Source: JAHDBG01 sp963922685 (GTDB lineage Bacteria; Pseudomonadota; Gammaproteobacteria; Chromatiales; Chromatiaceae). From it: a stretch of DNA of 63,816 bases. The stretch spans positions 1-63,816 of the forward strand of contig CAWUJM010000004.1 of assembly GCA_963922685.1 (NCBI GenBank), written 5' to 3'. Positions within the stretch are counted from its first letter, which is position 1, and every line of letters begins with the position of its first letter. Below the pieces are notes generated by a model. The model did no database searches. It was not told the DNA's origin and saw only the letters and a list, made by a program, of their open reading frames with translations. Of this stretch, positions 16,477-26,787 are shown in pieces. The translations under genes and the position numbers were made by a program.

Positions 16477-17514
16477 CTAATTTAACCGGCTCATCACCTG
16501 AGCTAACTGTTTTTCTAACCGGCGCAATTTGTGCGCCATACGATCCAATTGTCTGATACGGGAAAAATTCCTGCGCCAGCCACTATGCGGCATGGCCGGT
16601 AACAGGCTGGTATAACGACCGGGTTGCGATAAATTATGTGTCACCGGCGTCATGCTGGAGACATGCACCTGATCGGCCAGTTCAATATGCCCAACCAGAC
16701 CACTCGCCCCGGCGATCGTACAATGCTTACCAATCCGGGCAGACCCGGCAATACCGACACACGCGGCAATGGCCGTATGCTCGCCGATCTGCACATTGTG
16801 TCCGACATGCACCTGATTATCTAATTTGACCCCATCCGCCAGCATGGTATCGTTCAGAGCACCGCAATCAATCGTGGTATTTGCACCAACCTCAACCCGA
16901 TCACCCAGCCGCAGACGCCCCAGCTGCGGAATCTTAACCCAGCTGCCCTGATCATTCGCAAAACCAAACCCATCACTCCCGAGCACGGCACCGGCATGAA
17001 TGATGCACTCAACCCCTAATTCAACCCGGGGATACAGCGTGACACCAGGGTGCAGACAGGATGCCTGACCCAGTACACAATCCTCCCCGATCGTGCAATT
17101 CGGACCAATCACCACCTGCCCGGCTAGCACAACACGTGCGCCGATCACGGTATGAGCACCGATAGTGACATCTGGTGCCAGCTGCGCTGAAGGATCAATC
17201 ACCGCAGTCGGATGTCGCCCCGCTGCAGGCCGCTCAACGGCTGATAACGCGGTTGCAGCCTGTGCGTACGCCAGCAGCGGATTCTGCGTCACCAGTGCAT
17301 TACCCGGATATTCAGGCAGATCTTCCGGTGCCAGGATCACCACGCCCGCCTGCGTATCCGCCAGATAACAGCGGAAATCTGACCGGTGCAGAAAGGTCAG
17401 CTGATCCGCTGTAGCCTGATCCAGCGGGGCAATGCTCCGGATCAGGTAATCCGCATCACCCCGTAACTCAGCACCGGTAACCTGCGCCATCTGGCCTGCT
17501 GTCAGATACGGCAT
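16477..17514 (-). CDS. lpxD: UDP-3-O-(3-hydroxyacyl)glucosamine N-acyltransferase LpxD
   Basis: Third acylation step of lipid A. The N-terminal uridine-binding domain (about residues 1-100) is followed by a long left-handed beta-helix of hexapeptide repeats. The catalytic His region is VKLDNQVHVGHNVQIGEH. A C-terminal helix (RNFSRIRQLDRMAHKLRRLEKQL) completes 345 residues. It starts six bases after bamA, and no skp gene is between them, unlike in E. coli. Confidence 0.95.
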   Translation of the reverse strand: MPYLTAGQMAQVTGAELRGDADYLIRSIAPLDQATADQLTFLHRSDFRCYLADTQAGVVILAPEDLPEYPGNALVTQNPLLAYAQAATALSAVERPAAGRHPTAVIDPSAQLAPDVTIGAHTVIGARVVLAGQVVIGPNCTIGEDCVLGQASCLHPGVTLYPRVELGVECIIHAGAVLGSDGFGFANDQGSWVKIPQLGRLRLGDRVEVGANTTIDCGALNDTMLADGVKLDNQVHVGHNVQIGEHTAIAACVGIAGSARIGKHCTIAGASGLVGHIELADQVHVSSMTPVTHNLSQPGRYTSLLPAMPHSGWRRNFSRIRQLDRMAHKLRRLEKQLAQVMSRLN

Positions 17515-17520
17515 ACGGGC

Positions 17521-19833
17521 CTAAAATGTGGTGCCGATAGAAAACTGAAAGACTTCTTCTTTTTCTTTATCCAGACGGGTCGGATTGATCGGTTTGGCCA
17601 CACTCAGGGTCAACGCCCCGATCGGCGACAACCAGGACATACCAACACCTGCCGAGTAGCGCAGATGGTCTAACCGGATATCGGTTGCCTTGGTGTCGTA
17701 CACATGCCCGGCATCAATAAATCCCAGCAACCGCATCGTCGGAGAAAAGACCGGTGGCAGGTAGAGTTCAGCATTCCCGACCAGTCGCATATTGCCACCA
17801 ATCGGATCACCTTCTGAATCACGCGGGCCCAGTGCAAACGACTGAAAACCGCGTACCGATCTGGGTCCGCCAGCATAAAAATGTTCAAAAATCGGCAGCT
17901 GACTGGTATCACCATAGGCATCGCCATAGCCTATCTCGCCATTCACTGAGAATACCCAGTCACGAGGCAATGACCAGTAGTGACGATATTTATAAAATAA
18001 TTTGTAATATTGCAGTTTGCTCCCTGGCAGTGACAGCTCCAGTCCTAACCGTTGCAGCGTCCCCTGTGTCGGAAACCAGGCGCTATCGCGTGAGTCATGC
18101 TGCCAGCTCAGATCAGCTTCGGCATTGAGATAACGTTGGCCTTCCGCAGTCACCCAGTTCTGTACTTCAGCAGACGGGCTGGAACCCATTTTAAGATCAA
18201 TATGATGCGCTCTGAGTCCGACATTCACCCGGTTAAACTCACTCAGTGGCACACCAAAGCTGATTCCGGCAATGCCGTTGCTGGTTTTATAATCTGCGGT
18301 ATCCAGCTCATCAAAGTCGGTGGCACGATAACTGAGCTGAAAGCCCCGGCTGACACCATCCACCGTGTAATAAGGATTATTATACGAGACCTCATAATGC
18401 TGATTCGCTTTACTGGTCTTCAGCGCGACAGCCACTTTTTTACCGGTACCAAAAAAGTTATCCTGCGCAATACTCGCATTCAGTACGATACCTTCCGACT
18501 GAGAAAAACCCACTCCGGCCAGCAGTGCACCGGAAGGCTTTTCAGTTACCCGGACGTTCACATCAACCTGATCAGGCACCCCCGGCACCGCCGGTGTTGT
18601 GATATCAATGCCTTCAAAATAACCGGTGCGTTGTACTCGTTCCCGCGACAGACGTAATTTTTCGCCTGAAAACCAGGTTGATTCCATCTGCCGGAACTCG
18701 CGCCGGATCACCTCATCCCGGGTACGCGAATTGCCCTCAATATTCACACGGCGCACGGATACCCGCCGCCCCGGCTCCAGATTAAACGTCAGGGCTACCA
18801 GGTGTTGTCCCTCGTCCACTTCAGGCAACGCATTCACCTGTACCCGGGCATAGCCCTGATCAGACAGCAGGCGCGAAAGCCGCTCGGTACTCTGCAGGAC
18901 CAGACGCCGGTTAAATGGCTCGCCACGACGCAACTGAATCGCTTCAAAATAAGGTGCTATTTCACCAATGTAGGTGCCTGACAGCTGAATATCATGCAGT
19001 GTATACACCGCACCTTCATCAATATTGATCGTGATGAAAATACCGGTTTTATCCGGTGTGATATTCACCTGCGTTGACCGGATCTCAAACCGGAGGTAGC
19101 CCTGATCCATATAAAAAGTACGCAGGGCCTCCAGATCGGCATCCAGCTTTGGTCTGGAATACTGATCTTCTTTAGTGAATACAGCAAACCAGCCGCCTGT
19201 CGCAAGCTGCATTTCATCCAGCAGTGCCTGTTCCGGAAACGCTGTATTGCCGACAATATTAATGCCCCGGATACGGGTCATATCCCCTTCCGTGATATCA
19301 AACGTAACCGTCACCTGATTACGCTCTGCTTCAGCAATCCGGGTGCGGATCTGAACAGCATATTTGCCCTGATTAAAAAACTGTTCCTCCAGTTCACGTT
19401 CCATACGTGCCAGCAGCGGGCGCTGAAAGGGCTTACCCTCAGCCAGCCCGGATGCTGTCAGGGCCGCCCGTAACGTCTTATCATCCAGTGAATCATTCCC
19501 CTGCAGCTGCACCTTGGCAATAGTCGGTCGCTCAACCACGATAACCTGCAGCACATCCCCGTCACGTGCAAAGCGGATATCGCTGAAAAATCCGGTTTTA
19601 TACAAGGCTCGCAACAGTTCAGGTGTCTTCGCATCAGACAACATATCACCCGGTTGCAACGGCAGGTAAGCTGAGACCGTGTCCTGCGCAATACGTTGCG
19701 TACCCTTGATCTGAATGGCCTGAACACGGAAAGTCTCCGCCAGAAGACCTGGCATGTAAAAAAGCATGCCAAGAAATATCAGAGTCTTAAATCTGGCAAG
19801 TACGCAAATAGCAGTACGGGAATGCATAAGCAA
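17521..19833 (-). CDS. bamA: Outer membrane protein assembly factor BamA
   Basis: Outer-membrane beta-barrel that folds and inserts other barrels. A signal peptide (hydrophobic to about residue 31, cleavage near LLA/ET) precedes five POTRA domains over about residues 33-430. A 16-strand barrel follows, with the lid/lock motif VRGFQSFALGPRD and the terminal aromatic signature FQFSIGTTF. 770 residues is normal. ATG 19833 is chosen; the in-frame ATG two codons later is equivalent. It is the first gene of the leftward bamA-lpxD-fabZ-lpxA-lpxB-nudix unit. rseP is not adjacent upstream, so the usual cluster is truncated. Confidence 0.96.
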   Translation of the reverse strand: MLMHSRTAICVLARFKTLIFLGMLFYMPGLLAETFRVQAIQIKGTQRIAQDTVSAYLPLQPGDMLSDAKTPELLRALYKTGFFSDIRFARDGDVLQVIVVERPTIAKVQLQGNDSLDDKTLRAALTASGLAEGKPFQRPLLARMERELEEQFFNQGKYAVQIRTRIAEAERNQVTVTFDITEGDMTRIRGINIVGNTAFPEQALLDEMQLATGGWFAVFTKEDQYSRPKLDADLEALRTFYMDQGYLRFEIRSTQVNITPDKTGIFITINIDEGAVYTLHDIQLSGTYIGEIAPYFEAIQLRRGEPFNRRLVLQSTERLSRLLSDQGYARVQVNALPEVDEGQHLVALTFNLEPGRRVSVRRVNIEGNSRTRDEVIRREFRQMESTWFSGEKLRLSRERVQRTGYFEGIDITTPAVPGVPDQVDVNVRVTEKPSGALLAGVGFSQSEGIVLNASIAQDNFFGTGKKVAVALKTSKANQHYEVSYNNPYYTVDGVSRGFQLSYRATDFDELDTADYKTSNGIAGISFGVPLSEFNRVNVGLRAHHIDLKMGSSPSAEVQNWVTAEGQRYLNAEADLSWQHDSRDSAWFPTQGTLQRLGLELSLPGSKLQYYKLFYKYRHYWSLPRDWVFSVNGEIGYGDAYGDTSQLPIFEHFYAGGPRSVRGFQSFALGPRDSEGDPIGGNMRLVGNAELYLPPVFSPTMRLLGFIDAGHVYDTKATDIRLDHLRYSAGVGMSWLSPIGALTLSVAKPINPTRLDKEKEEVFQFSIGTTF

Positions 19834-19936
19834 ACCTCATCGAAATACAAAATTCAGCGGACTGTCCGGGAAGACCCTGCAGGCTCAGGCGGTCCGGGCT
19901 ACAGCAGCCCGGAACACGCACAATACTATCCGCTGC

Positions 19937-21055
19937 TCAGTTCTGACAAATCGGCGGCGCGGCGAATTTATCACTCAGTCCGGGTGCCAGATTAAAATAG
20001 TTCTGACCTAACGCAATCGCCCGGAAGGCCTGGTCATTGACTTCAGCCAGAATACCCCCCGTCACATTCGCCTCATTTTCATACACGGCCTGACTCTTGG
20101 TGCTGGCAGCAACAAAATCCGTACCGGCCAGGATACGCGTCGGATACCGGTTGAAGAAATCAACATACAAAGCGCGTTTTTCCGGTGTGTCAAAATAGGC
20201 TTCGGCAATCACAGTCCATGAAATATCCAGCGACAGATGCGGATTCTGGTCCAGCATACGAGACATCAAGCCGATATGTTCAACCGGATCCATCGTGACC
20301 AGCTCGCGGGATAAGCCCATATGCATCCAGACAATTTTATTATGTGGATACAGACTCAGCACCGTTTCCATCAGATGGAGGTTTTTAGTCGGTGCATTAT
20401 CATCCCCCAGATCAGAGTGTAAGGCAATCGGAATACCTCGCTGCCGCAGAATGGTCATAAAATCAGCCCATCCGGCAATATTCTGTTCCGTCGCCGGATG
20501 ATGACCATTACCGCGCAGGGCCTCTTTATGCACATTGACCTCACCCATCCACTGAAACAGGCCGGGATATTCCTGATCCAGCAGCCTGATATGTTCCACC
20601 ACTGTTCCCGGTGCTGCCAGATCAGGGAATGTCATGGACAGCCCGATATGGATATCCTGCTGCGGATATTCGACATAATTCGCCGCGTTTTCAAAGTCAT
20701 TTTTCAGGCCGGGTAAGGCATCTGTGCCCACACAGTCCAGATAATAGGTGCAGTCACCATCATACGGCAGGGTCTGACCGATACCATACAATAACGCAAA
20801 GCGCACCCCGGCAGCATCCAGATAGTCCAATAACTCAGGGTAAGGCACACTGGTCCCGCCAAACGGCTGCGGATGCAGATGCAGATCAGTAACCGCTGTC
20901 TGGGACTGGTTGCGGCGATCATAACAGGCCTGCGGTTCACCGGATGTCTTCATGAACTGCGCTAAAGGCCGGTCACTCTGGCTATGCATCAGGCTGCTGC
21001 AACCAGATACCAGTCCGCCACAGATCAACATACTCAGTACATTTTTCATCATCAT
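19937..21055 (-). CDS. Amidohydrolase-like lipoprotein
   Basis: A 372-residue protein with a lipoprotein signal (hydrophobic core, lipobox LVSGC with Cys near residue 19). The rest resembles amidohydrolase-2 TIM-barrel proteins: DLHLHPQPFG near residue 60 supplies the metal-binding HxH, with GEVNVH, ALHSDLGDD and LAGTDFVA as the other usual ligand positions. The substrate is unknown and a decarboxylase or lactonase role is possible. It is probably anchored in the outer membrane facing the periplasm. The gene stands alone between bamA and lepA. Confidence 0.75.
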   Translation of the reverse strand: MMMKNVLSMLICGGLVSGCSSLMHSQSDRPLAQFMKTSGEPQACYDRRNQSQTAVTDLHLHPQPFGGTSVPYPELLDYLDAAGVRFALLYGIGQTLPYDGDCTYYLDCVGTDALPGLKNDFENAANYVEYPQQDIHIGLSMTFPDLAAPGTVVEHIRLLDQEYPGLFQWMGEVNVHKEALRGNGHHPATEQNIAGWADFMTILRQRGIPIALHSDLGDDNAPTKNLHLMETVLSLYPHNKIVWMHMGLSRELVTMDPVEHIGLMSRMLDQNPHLSLDISWTVIAEAYFDTPEKRALYVDFFNRYPTRILAGTDFVAASTKSQAVYENEANVTGGILAEVNDQAFRAIALGQNYFNLAPGLSDKFAAPPICQN

Positions 21056-21287
21056 TGATCACCTGTTGTTATGGATACCTCTGAACACATCACAAACGAA
21101 GAGACATGCCACTTACAAGAGTATCTGCGTTAAAAAATAATGTCGCCAGCCATTATAGCCGGGGGTCACTCAGGAAACCATACTCGCAGCCAGCCAGCCG
21201 CTATAATGCCGACCAGACAAACACAGGATGTCCGCTATCCTGTCGCGCCGTCACCGGCAATCCGATACGCATTCCTCCGGCCCTGCT

Positions 21288-23096
21288 ATGCCTGATCTGA
21301 GCTATATCCGCAACTTTTCGATCATTGCACACATTGACCATGGTAAATCGACTCTGGCCGACCGGTTTATTCAATGGTGCGGCGGACTGAGCCAGCGCGA
21401 AATGGCGACTCAGGTGCTGGATTCGATGGACCTGGAACGTGAACGCGGTATCACCATCAAGGCGCAGGCCGTCACACTGCACTATCCGGCACAGGATGGC
21501 ATCACCTACCAGCTGAACTTTATTGACACCCCCGGCCACGTCGATTTTTCATACGAAGTCTCGCGTTCACTGGCCGCCTGCGAAGGTGCTCTGCTGGTCG
21601 TCGATGCGGCTCAGGGAGTCGAGGCACAAAGCGTTGCCAATTGTTATACCGCCATTGCGCAGGGCCTGGAGGTGCTGCCGGTACTGAATAAGATCGACCT
21701 GCCCTCAGCCGAACCGGAACGGGTTATCCGCGAAATTGAAGAAATCATCGGCATTGAAGCAGAAGAAGCACTGCCGGTCAGCGCGAAGACCGGAGCGGGT
21801 ATCCCGGAACTGCTGGAACATCTGGTCGCCATGATTCCACCACCGACCGGCATGCAGAACGCACCACTGCAGGCACTGATCATTGATTCATGGTTCGATC
21901 CGTATGTCGGAGTCATCTCACTGATCCGCGTCATGCATGGCAGCCTGCGACCGAAACAGAAAATGCATATCATGTCGACCGGACGCACCTATCAGGTCGA
22001 AAAAGTGGGCATGTTCACGCCAAAACAAACCTTTACCCGTCAGCTCAGCTGCGGCGAAGTCGGCTTTATCATTGCCGGTATCAAAGATATTGATGCGGCA
22101 CCAGTCGGCGATACCATCACTGCAGCAGACCAGCCCGCCCCGGCACCCCTGCCCGGCTTCAGCACCATCCACCCCCGGGTATTTGCCGGGCTGTATCCGG
22201 TCTCTTCGGATGACTATGAAAACTTCCGCGATGCCCTGCAGAAATTACGCCTGAATGATGCCGCCTTACATTATGAACCGGAAACCTCGCAGGCACTGGG
22301 CTTCGGCTTTCGCTGCGGCTTTCTTGGTATGCTGCATATGGAGATTATTCAGGAACGCCTGGAACGCGAATATCAGCTCAATCTGATCACCACTGCGCCC
22401 ACAGTGGTGTACGAAGTGCTGAGCAAAGACGGTAGTGTCACCCGGATTGACAATCCGGCTGAGCTGCCGGATCCGGGCCGCATTGAAGCGATCCGCGAAC
22501 CGATTATCGAAGCCCATATTCTGGTGCCACAGGATTATCTGGGCAATGTGATGACCCTGTGTATTGAAAAACGCGGTGTGCAGAAAGACCTGCGTTATCT
22601 CGGCGGTCAGGTACAACTGGTCTGTGAACTGCCCCTGAACGAAGTGGTACTGGACTTTTTTGACCGGCTGAAATCAGTCAGTCGCGGCTATGCCTCATTC
22701 GAGTACGAGCTGAAGCGTTTTCAGCCGGACCGGCTGATCAGACTGGATATCCTGATCAATGGTGAAACGGTGGACGCACTCTCTCTGATTGTGCACCGTG
22801 ACCATGCCGACAGCCGCGGACGGGTGCTGACTGAAAAAATGCGCGATCTGATTCCGCGCCAGATGTTTGAAATCGCCATCCAGGCTGCCATCGGCAGCAA
22901 GGTCATCGCGCGCTCTACTGTCCGGGCATTGCGCAAAAACGTCACAGCCAAATGTTATGGTGGCGATGTCACCCGCAAACGCAAGCTACTGGAAAAACAA
23001 AAGGCCGGTAAAAAGCGTATGAAGCAGGTGGGCCGGGTGGATATTCCACAGGATGCCTTCCTGGCCGTATTGCAGGTTGGTCAGGATACCAGATAA
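21288..23096 (+). CDS. lepA: Elongation factor 4 (LepA)
   Basis: Ribosome-binding translational GTPase. G1 is AHIDHGKSTLAD, G2 lies in RERGITIKAQ, G3 is DTPGHVDF and G4 is NKIDLPSA. The EF-G-like domains follow, then the LepA-specific C-terminal domain ending near KKRMKQVGRVDIPQDAFLAVL. Using ATG 21288 gives MPDLSYIRNFSIIAH and 602 residues, matching the family; the frame is open 20 codons further upstream. lepB and rnc, the usual downstream genes in gammaproteobacteria, are replaced here by the eCIS locus. Confidence 0.96.
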   Translation: MPDLSYIRNFSIIAHIDHGKSTLADRFIQWCGGLSQREMATQVLDSMDLERERGITIKAQAVTLHYPAQDGITYQLNFIDTPGHVDFSYEVSRSLAACEGALLVVDAAQGVEAQSVANCYTAIAQGLEVLPVLNKIDLPSAEPERVIREIEEIIGIEAEEALPVSAKTGAGIPELLEHLVAMIPPPTGMQNAPLQALIIDSWFDPYVGVISLIRVMHGSLRPKQKMHIMSTGRTYQVEKVGMFTPKQTFTRQLSCGEVGFIIAGIKDIDAAPVGDTITAADQPAPAPLPGFSTIHPRVFAGLYPVSSDDYENFRDALQKLRLNDAALHYEPETSQALGFGFRCGFLGMLHMEIIQERLEREYQLNLITTAPTVVYEVLSKDGSVTRIDNPAELPDPGRIEAIREPIIEAHILVPQDYLGNVMTLCIEKRGVQKDLRYLGGQVQLVCELPLNEVVLDFFDRLKSVSRGYASFEYELKRFQPDRLIRLDILINGETVDALSLIVHRDHADSRGRVLTEKMRDLIPRQMFEIAIQAAIGSKVIARSTVRALRKNVTAKCYGGDVTRKRKLLEKQKAGKKRMKQVGRVDIPQDAFLAVLQVGQDTR

Positions 23097-23338
23097 AACA
23101 AATGTGCTTCATCTGACCCTGTTGCCCGGGTATCTTTATATTGGCAACAAGAGGCGTTCCCGGTGGACATGGTCTGCAGTTGAAAATAGCTGCGAGTCAG
23201 TCTGAACCGTCCTGCTCAGAAATTAATGCTTGCGGAACAGCAAAATAATCAGGATAATCCAAACCCTGAACAGCAGATTAAAAATATCAACAGATTCAAA
23301 TCATACCAGCAAATAAATATAACAGGTCATCAGACTGT

Positions 23339-25438
23339 ATGGAACAACATCAGGACCAGCAGATCAGGTCACAACAACGCAAGGCCGAGCAGCAGTTAGC
23401 GGACGCACTGTATCAACTCGGGCGCGGCCTTGCAGAAAATGCAGAGCCTGATCAGATCCTGCAGCGATTCGGTCACTGGCAGAATATCCGGGATGATTTC
23501 ATCCGGAATCCGGTACTACAATGGCTCAGACAACGTTTTGATCTGGATCAGCTGGAACTGCAGCTGATCACCATCGGATACATCACCTGGCTGGAACCGG
23601 AAACCCGCAGCCCTTACCTGCAGCTGCACTGGTATGAACAGCCGCCGGGACTCAGTCTGGAACGCGCCTTATTCCTGAGCGACATTCAGGAGACCGACAA
23701 GCCCGCAGCCCTCCGCTATCTCTGGCAACACAGCCCCGCCTGCCACTACCGGCTACTACAGCCACACAAAGCTGACTGCCTCACCCGCCCCCTGCTCCTC
23801 GCCGAAGACCTCTGCCACATTCTCACGACCGGTGCCCCGACCCCGGAACCCGACAATCTGTTCAGCATCAACCAGGCTCCGACCAACCCGGATCCGATCC
23901 TCACCGCCAGCTACTCCCGCCTGCTCAGCCAGCCACCCGGTAAACTCAACCAACTACACGGACAGACCGGCGCCGAACGGGCAGCCATCGTCGCCCAGCT
24001 CGCGGTACAACACCACATTCCACACTGGTATCTGGTCGATACATCGCACCATACCGAACTCAGTGATGACACCAGCTACCGGATACTGCGTCATCTCTAC
24101 CTGCATAGCGATCCGGGCCCCTGCTACCTGTACTGGCCTGATCTGCAGCAATATTGCTGGCAGAACAAACACGGCATCCGTTTTTATCGACACCTGCTGG
24201 CACTGCCACACCTCACCCTGTTCACAGACAATCCGGCAGACCCGGTGCGGGATCAGGAGCATGCGATTCCGGCAGAATACCTCGAACGACTGCGCAACAA
24301 CCAACCGGAATCCATCACTACAACCTGCTACACCCTGAACTGGCCGGACCAGGAGGCTATCGCGGCAAGCTGGCAGGCCTTGTCTGATCAGATCACGCCG
24401 GAATGTCCCGGGCTGACACCACTCAGCGCAGAAGATACCCGATTACTTGCGACCCTGTACCGGGTAAGGCCAACCCGGATTTGTGCTATTGCTGACCAGC
24501 TGGTTGACACACCACCGGAACAGAACAATCTGTTATCAACACTGCAACGGCTGGCGCGGCAACACATCACGCTACCTGATCCGACACTTGCCAGCTTCTG
24601 CCAGACCCGGGAAACCTTGCAGGACATGGTGCTGGCAGAAGAAACCACAGAACAGCTGCAGGAGATCATCGACCGGGTAAAACACGGCACAGAACTGATC
24701 CACCTGATGCCACATGCCAGAATCGGTGCTCAGGCCTTATTCTGGGGCAAACCCGGCACCGGAAAGACGATGGCGGCACGTGCTATTGCGAACGAACTAC
24801 AACTACCTTTATACCAGGTCAACCTGGCAAATATTGCCAGCAAATGGATCGGAGAAACAGAAAAGCACCTGGCTGAATTATTTGATACCGCTCAGGAAAG
24901 TCATGCCGTTTTATTATTTGACGAAGCTGATGCTATCTTTGCTAAACGTAGCGAAGTCGAATCCAGCCACGACAAAAATGCCAATATGGGCGTGAGCTTT
25001 TTATTACAACGTATGGAAAGTTATACTGGCCTGTTATTGTTAAGCACCAACTTCAAAAGCAATCTGGACGATGCCTTTCTGCGTCGGTTTCATGCTGCCA
25101 TTGAGTTCAGTATGCCGGATGCCACATTACGTACCCTGCTCTGGCACAAAGTATGGCCTGCTCAGTGGACCAGAGCGCAGATACCCACAACAACTGAACT
25201 CAGCCTGCTGGCCGAAAAATTCGAGTTTACGCCGTCACAAATCGTTAATATTGCTGAACGTAGCGTTCTTTTCGCCATAAGAGACGGTACTAACCGGATT
25301 ACCGGACAGAAACTCAGGTCAGCCATCGTGCGTGAGCTTGAAAAAGAAGGGGCTGGCTTTCTTGCAGAACAAAAGGTCGCTGATTATTTCAGCGACATAT
25401 CAGGTAAGCTGACACAACCGACGGAAACTGACATCTGA
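23339..25438 (+). CDS. eCIS AAA+ ATPase (Afp15-like)
   Basis: A 699-residue protein. About 430 N-terminal residues without a recognised motif precede a single AAA+ module. Walker A is GKPGTGKT (about 470-477), the pore-loop region is IASKWIGETEKHL, Walker B is LLFDEADAIF (about 525-534), sensor 1 is LLLSTNF and the Arg finger region is DDAFLRRFH. ATPases of this type are a conserved part of Afp/PVC-like contractile injection loci and are thought to aid assembly. It is the first gene of the locus, whereas in Afp and PVC it lies near the end. The next gene overlaps by one base (TGATG). Confidence 0.92.
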   Translation: MEQHQDQQIRSQQRKAEQQLADALYQLGRGLAENAEPDQILQRFGHWQNIRDDFIRNPVLQWLRQRFDLDQLELQLITIGYITWLEPETRSPYLQLHWYEQPPGLSLERALFLSDIQETDKPAALRYLWQHSPACHYRLLQPHKADCLTRPLLLAEDLCHILTTGAPTPEPDNLFSINQAPTNPDPILTASYSRLLSQPPGKLNQLHGQTGAERAAIVAQLAVQHHIPHWYLVDTSHHTELSDDTSYRILRHLYLHSDPGPCYLYWPDLQQYCWQNKHGIRFYRHLLALPHLTLFTDNPADPVRDQEHAIPAEYLERLRNNQPESITTTCYTLNWPDQEAIAASWQALSDQITPECPGLTPLSAEDTRLLATLYRVRPTRICAIADQLVDTPPEQNNLLSTLQRLARQHITLPDPTLASFCQTRETLQDMVLAEETTEQLQEIIDRVKHGTELIHLMPHARIGAQALFWGKPGTGKTMAARAIANELQLPLYQVNLANIASKWIGETEKHLAELFDTAQESHAVLLFDEADAIFAKRSEVESSHDKNANMGVSFLLQRMESYTGLLLLSTNFKSNLDDAFLRRFHAAIEFSMPDATLRTLLWHKVWPAQWTRAQIPTTTELSLLAEKFEFTPSQIVNIAERSVLFAIRDGTNRITGQKLRSAIVRELEKEGAGFLAEQKVADYFSDISGKLTQPTETDI

Positions 25439-26097
25439 TGGACCCGAACATATTACAGAAAGTCCGCAGGGCTCTGGAACAGATGATCCTGAAGGAAGTA
25501 TTGCATCACAAGTCCGGTACAAATAGTGGTATACAACTCAGCTTTATCGCACCAGACAGTGATTTTGTCGCAGAACTCGGTACAGATCCTGTTATCAATT
25601 GTTACCTGATTGGCGTCAACGAAGACAAAGATCGCAAAAAAAGTGAACCTTATAATACCAGGCTGAATAAAGATAAAACCCAGGTCACATTGCAGAAAGA
25701 ACCGAAATTTGTTGACATCAGTTATATGATAACGGTATGGTGCAAAGACAGAAAAGGCAGTGCTGAGATTGAGCATTTACTGATCGGCTATCTGATATCC
25801 AGCTTGGGAAAATATGACTTTTTACCAGACCAGTATGTTGAACAGAATGGTATAGATCCAGGCCCTTACGGCATACAGTTTACCCTGTTCGGCAGTGAAA
25901 ACAGCGAAAAAGTCAGCGGGCAGGTCTGGCAGGCGATGGGTTCAACACCTAAGCCCAGTCTGATGTTATCCCTGTCGGTTCCTGTCACCATCTACCCGAC
26001 AGATACTCTGCCTGCAATCCAGTACATTAAAAACACGGCGATAACAAAGAAACCATCTGATAAAGGACATCTCAATGAGCAAAAAAAACCAAATTAA
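25438..26097 (+). CDS. DUF4255 (Pvc16/Afp16-like) tail-terminator protein
   Basis: A 219-residue protein with the DUF4255 pattern: an N-terminal helix, IQLSFIAPDS, NCYLIGVNEDKDRKKSEPYN, VDISYMITVWC and a C-terminal beta region with PVTIYPT. In Afp/PVC particles this protein caps the distal end of the tube and sheath. It is translationally coupled to the AAA gene and overlaps the next gene by 23 bases, so the first three genes are one unit. Confidence 0.9.
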   Translation: MDPNILQKVRRALEQMILKEVLHHKSGTNSGIQLSFIAPDSDFVAELGTDPVINCYLIGVNEDKDRKKSEPYNTRLNKDKTQVTLQKEPKFVDISYMITVWCKDRKGSAEIEHLLIGYLISSLGKYDFLPDQYVEQNGIDPGPYGIQFTLFGSENSEKVSGQVWQAMGSTPKPSLMLSLSVPVTIYPTDTLPAIQYIKNTAITKKPSDKGHLNEQKKPN

Positions 26098-26773
26098 AGA
26101 TTACTTTAAGAAAGGTAATACGCCCAAAGAAGAACAGTTTGCCGAACTGATTGACTATGCATCGAATGCAGCAGAGCTCACCGGTACAATCGATAATGCG
26201 AGTCTGCCAGCCAATATAGATGTCACAAACATCTCAGGCAACGGTTCAGGCCTAACCAACCTGAACGCAACACAGCTCGCAACAGGAACAATTGATAATG
26301 CCCGTCTGCCAGGTGATATAAACGTCGCAAATGTCTCAGGAAATGGCTCAGGCCTCACCGACCTGACTGCAACAGAACTGACCGGAAAAATTAGCAATGC
26401 AAATCTGCCAGCTGACGTAACTGTCACGAGCGTTACAGGCAACGGCTCAGGACTCACCGATCTGGATGCAACAAAGCTCACCGGTACAATCAACAATGCG
26501 CGTCTGCCAGCTAATATAGATGTCACAAACATCTCAGGCAACGGCTCAGGACTCACCGACCTGACTGCAACAGAACTGGCCGGAAAAATTAGCAATGCAA
26601 ATCTGCCAGTTGACATAACTGTCACGAGTGTTACAGGCGATGGCTCAGCTTTAACTAATCTGTTACCAGCAGCGTTTGAATTTGTAGAAGATATAGGCCA
26701 GGAAGTTACAGAAAGCGATATACCAGAAGGCAAAATACTGGCACTTTATACTGATGTGCCTGATGTAGTCTAG
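26075..26773 (+). CDS. Short repeat fibre protein of the eCIS
   Basis: A 232-residue protein. Residues 7-30 (IKDYFKKGNTPKEEQFAELID) resemble the N-terminus of the 1511-residue fibre (LKTNFADNARPTGSQFAEWID), which suggests a common docking element on the particle. Residues about 34-198 are five near-identical ~32-residue repeats of the form TGTIDNARLPANI-DV-x2-ISGNGSGLT-D-L-x-AT. A unique C-terminal ~40 residues follow (VEDIGQEVTESDIPEG). Such repeats occur in phage tail-fibre shafts. It directly precedes the glycine-rich adhesin-like gene, as a distal fibre precedes its tip adhesin in some T-even phages. Function is inferred. Confidence 0.75.
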   Translation: MSKKNQIKDYFKKGNTPKEEQFAELIDYASNAAELTGTIDNASLPANIDVTNISGNGSGLTNLNATQLATGTIDNARLPGDINVANVSGNGSGLTDLTATELTGKISNANLPADVTVTSVTGNGSGLTDLDATKLTGTINNARLPANIDVTNISGNGSGLTDLTATELAGKISNANLPVDITVTSVTGDGSALTNLLPAAFEFVEDIGQEVTESDIPEGKILALYTDVPDVV

Positions 26774-26787
26774 AGAGATAGATAAGT

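Noticed and set aside
19840..19936. GC-rich dyad between the amidohydrolase and bamA as a terminator
   Set aside because: The 7-bp stem around 19894-19912 has no T-run on either strand; too weak to call.
21190..21230. TATAAT at about 21202 as the lepA promoter
   Set aside because: No matching -35 box at acceptable spacing; left uncalled.
26164..26676. CRISPR-like regular repeats
   Set aside because: The ~96-base periodicity is in frame and encodes near-identical protein repeats with no unique spacers; it is a fibre shaft gene.
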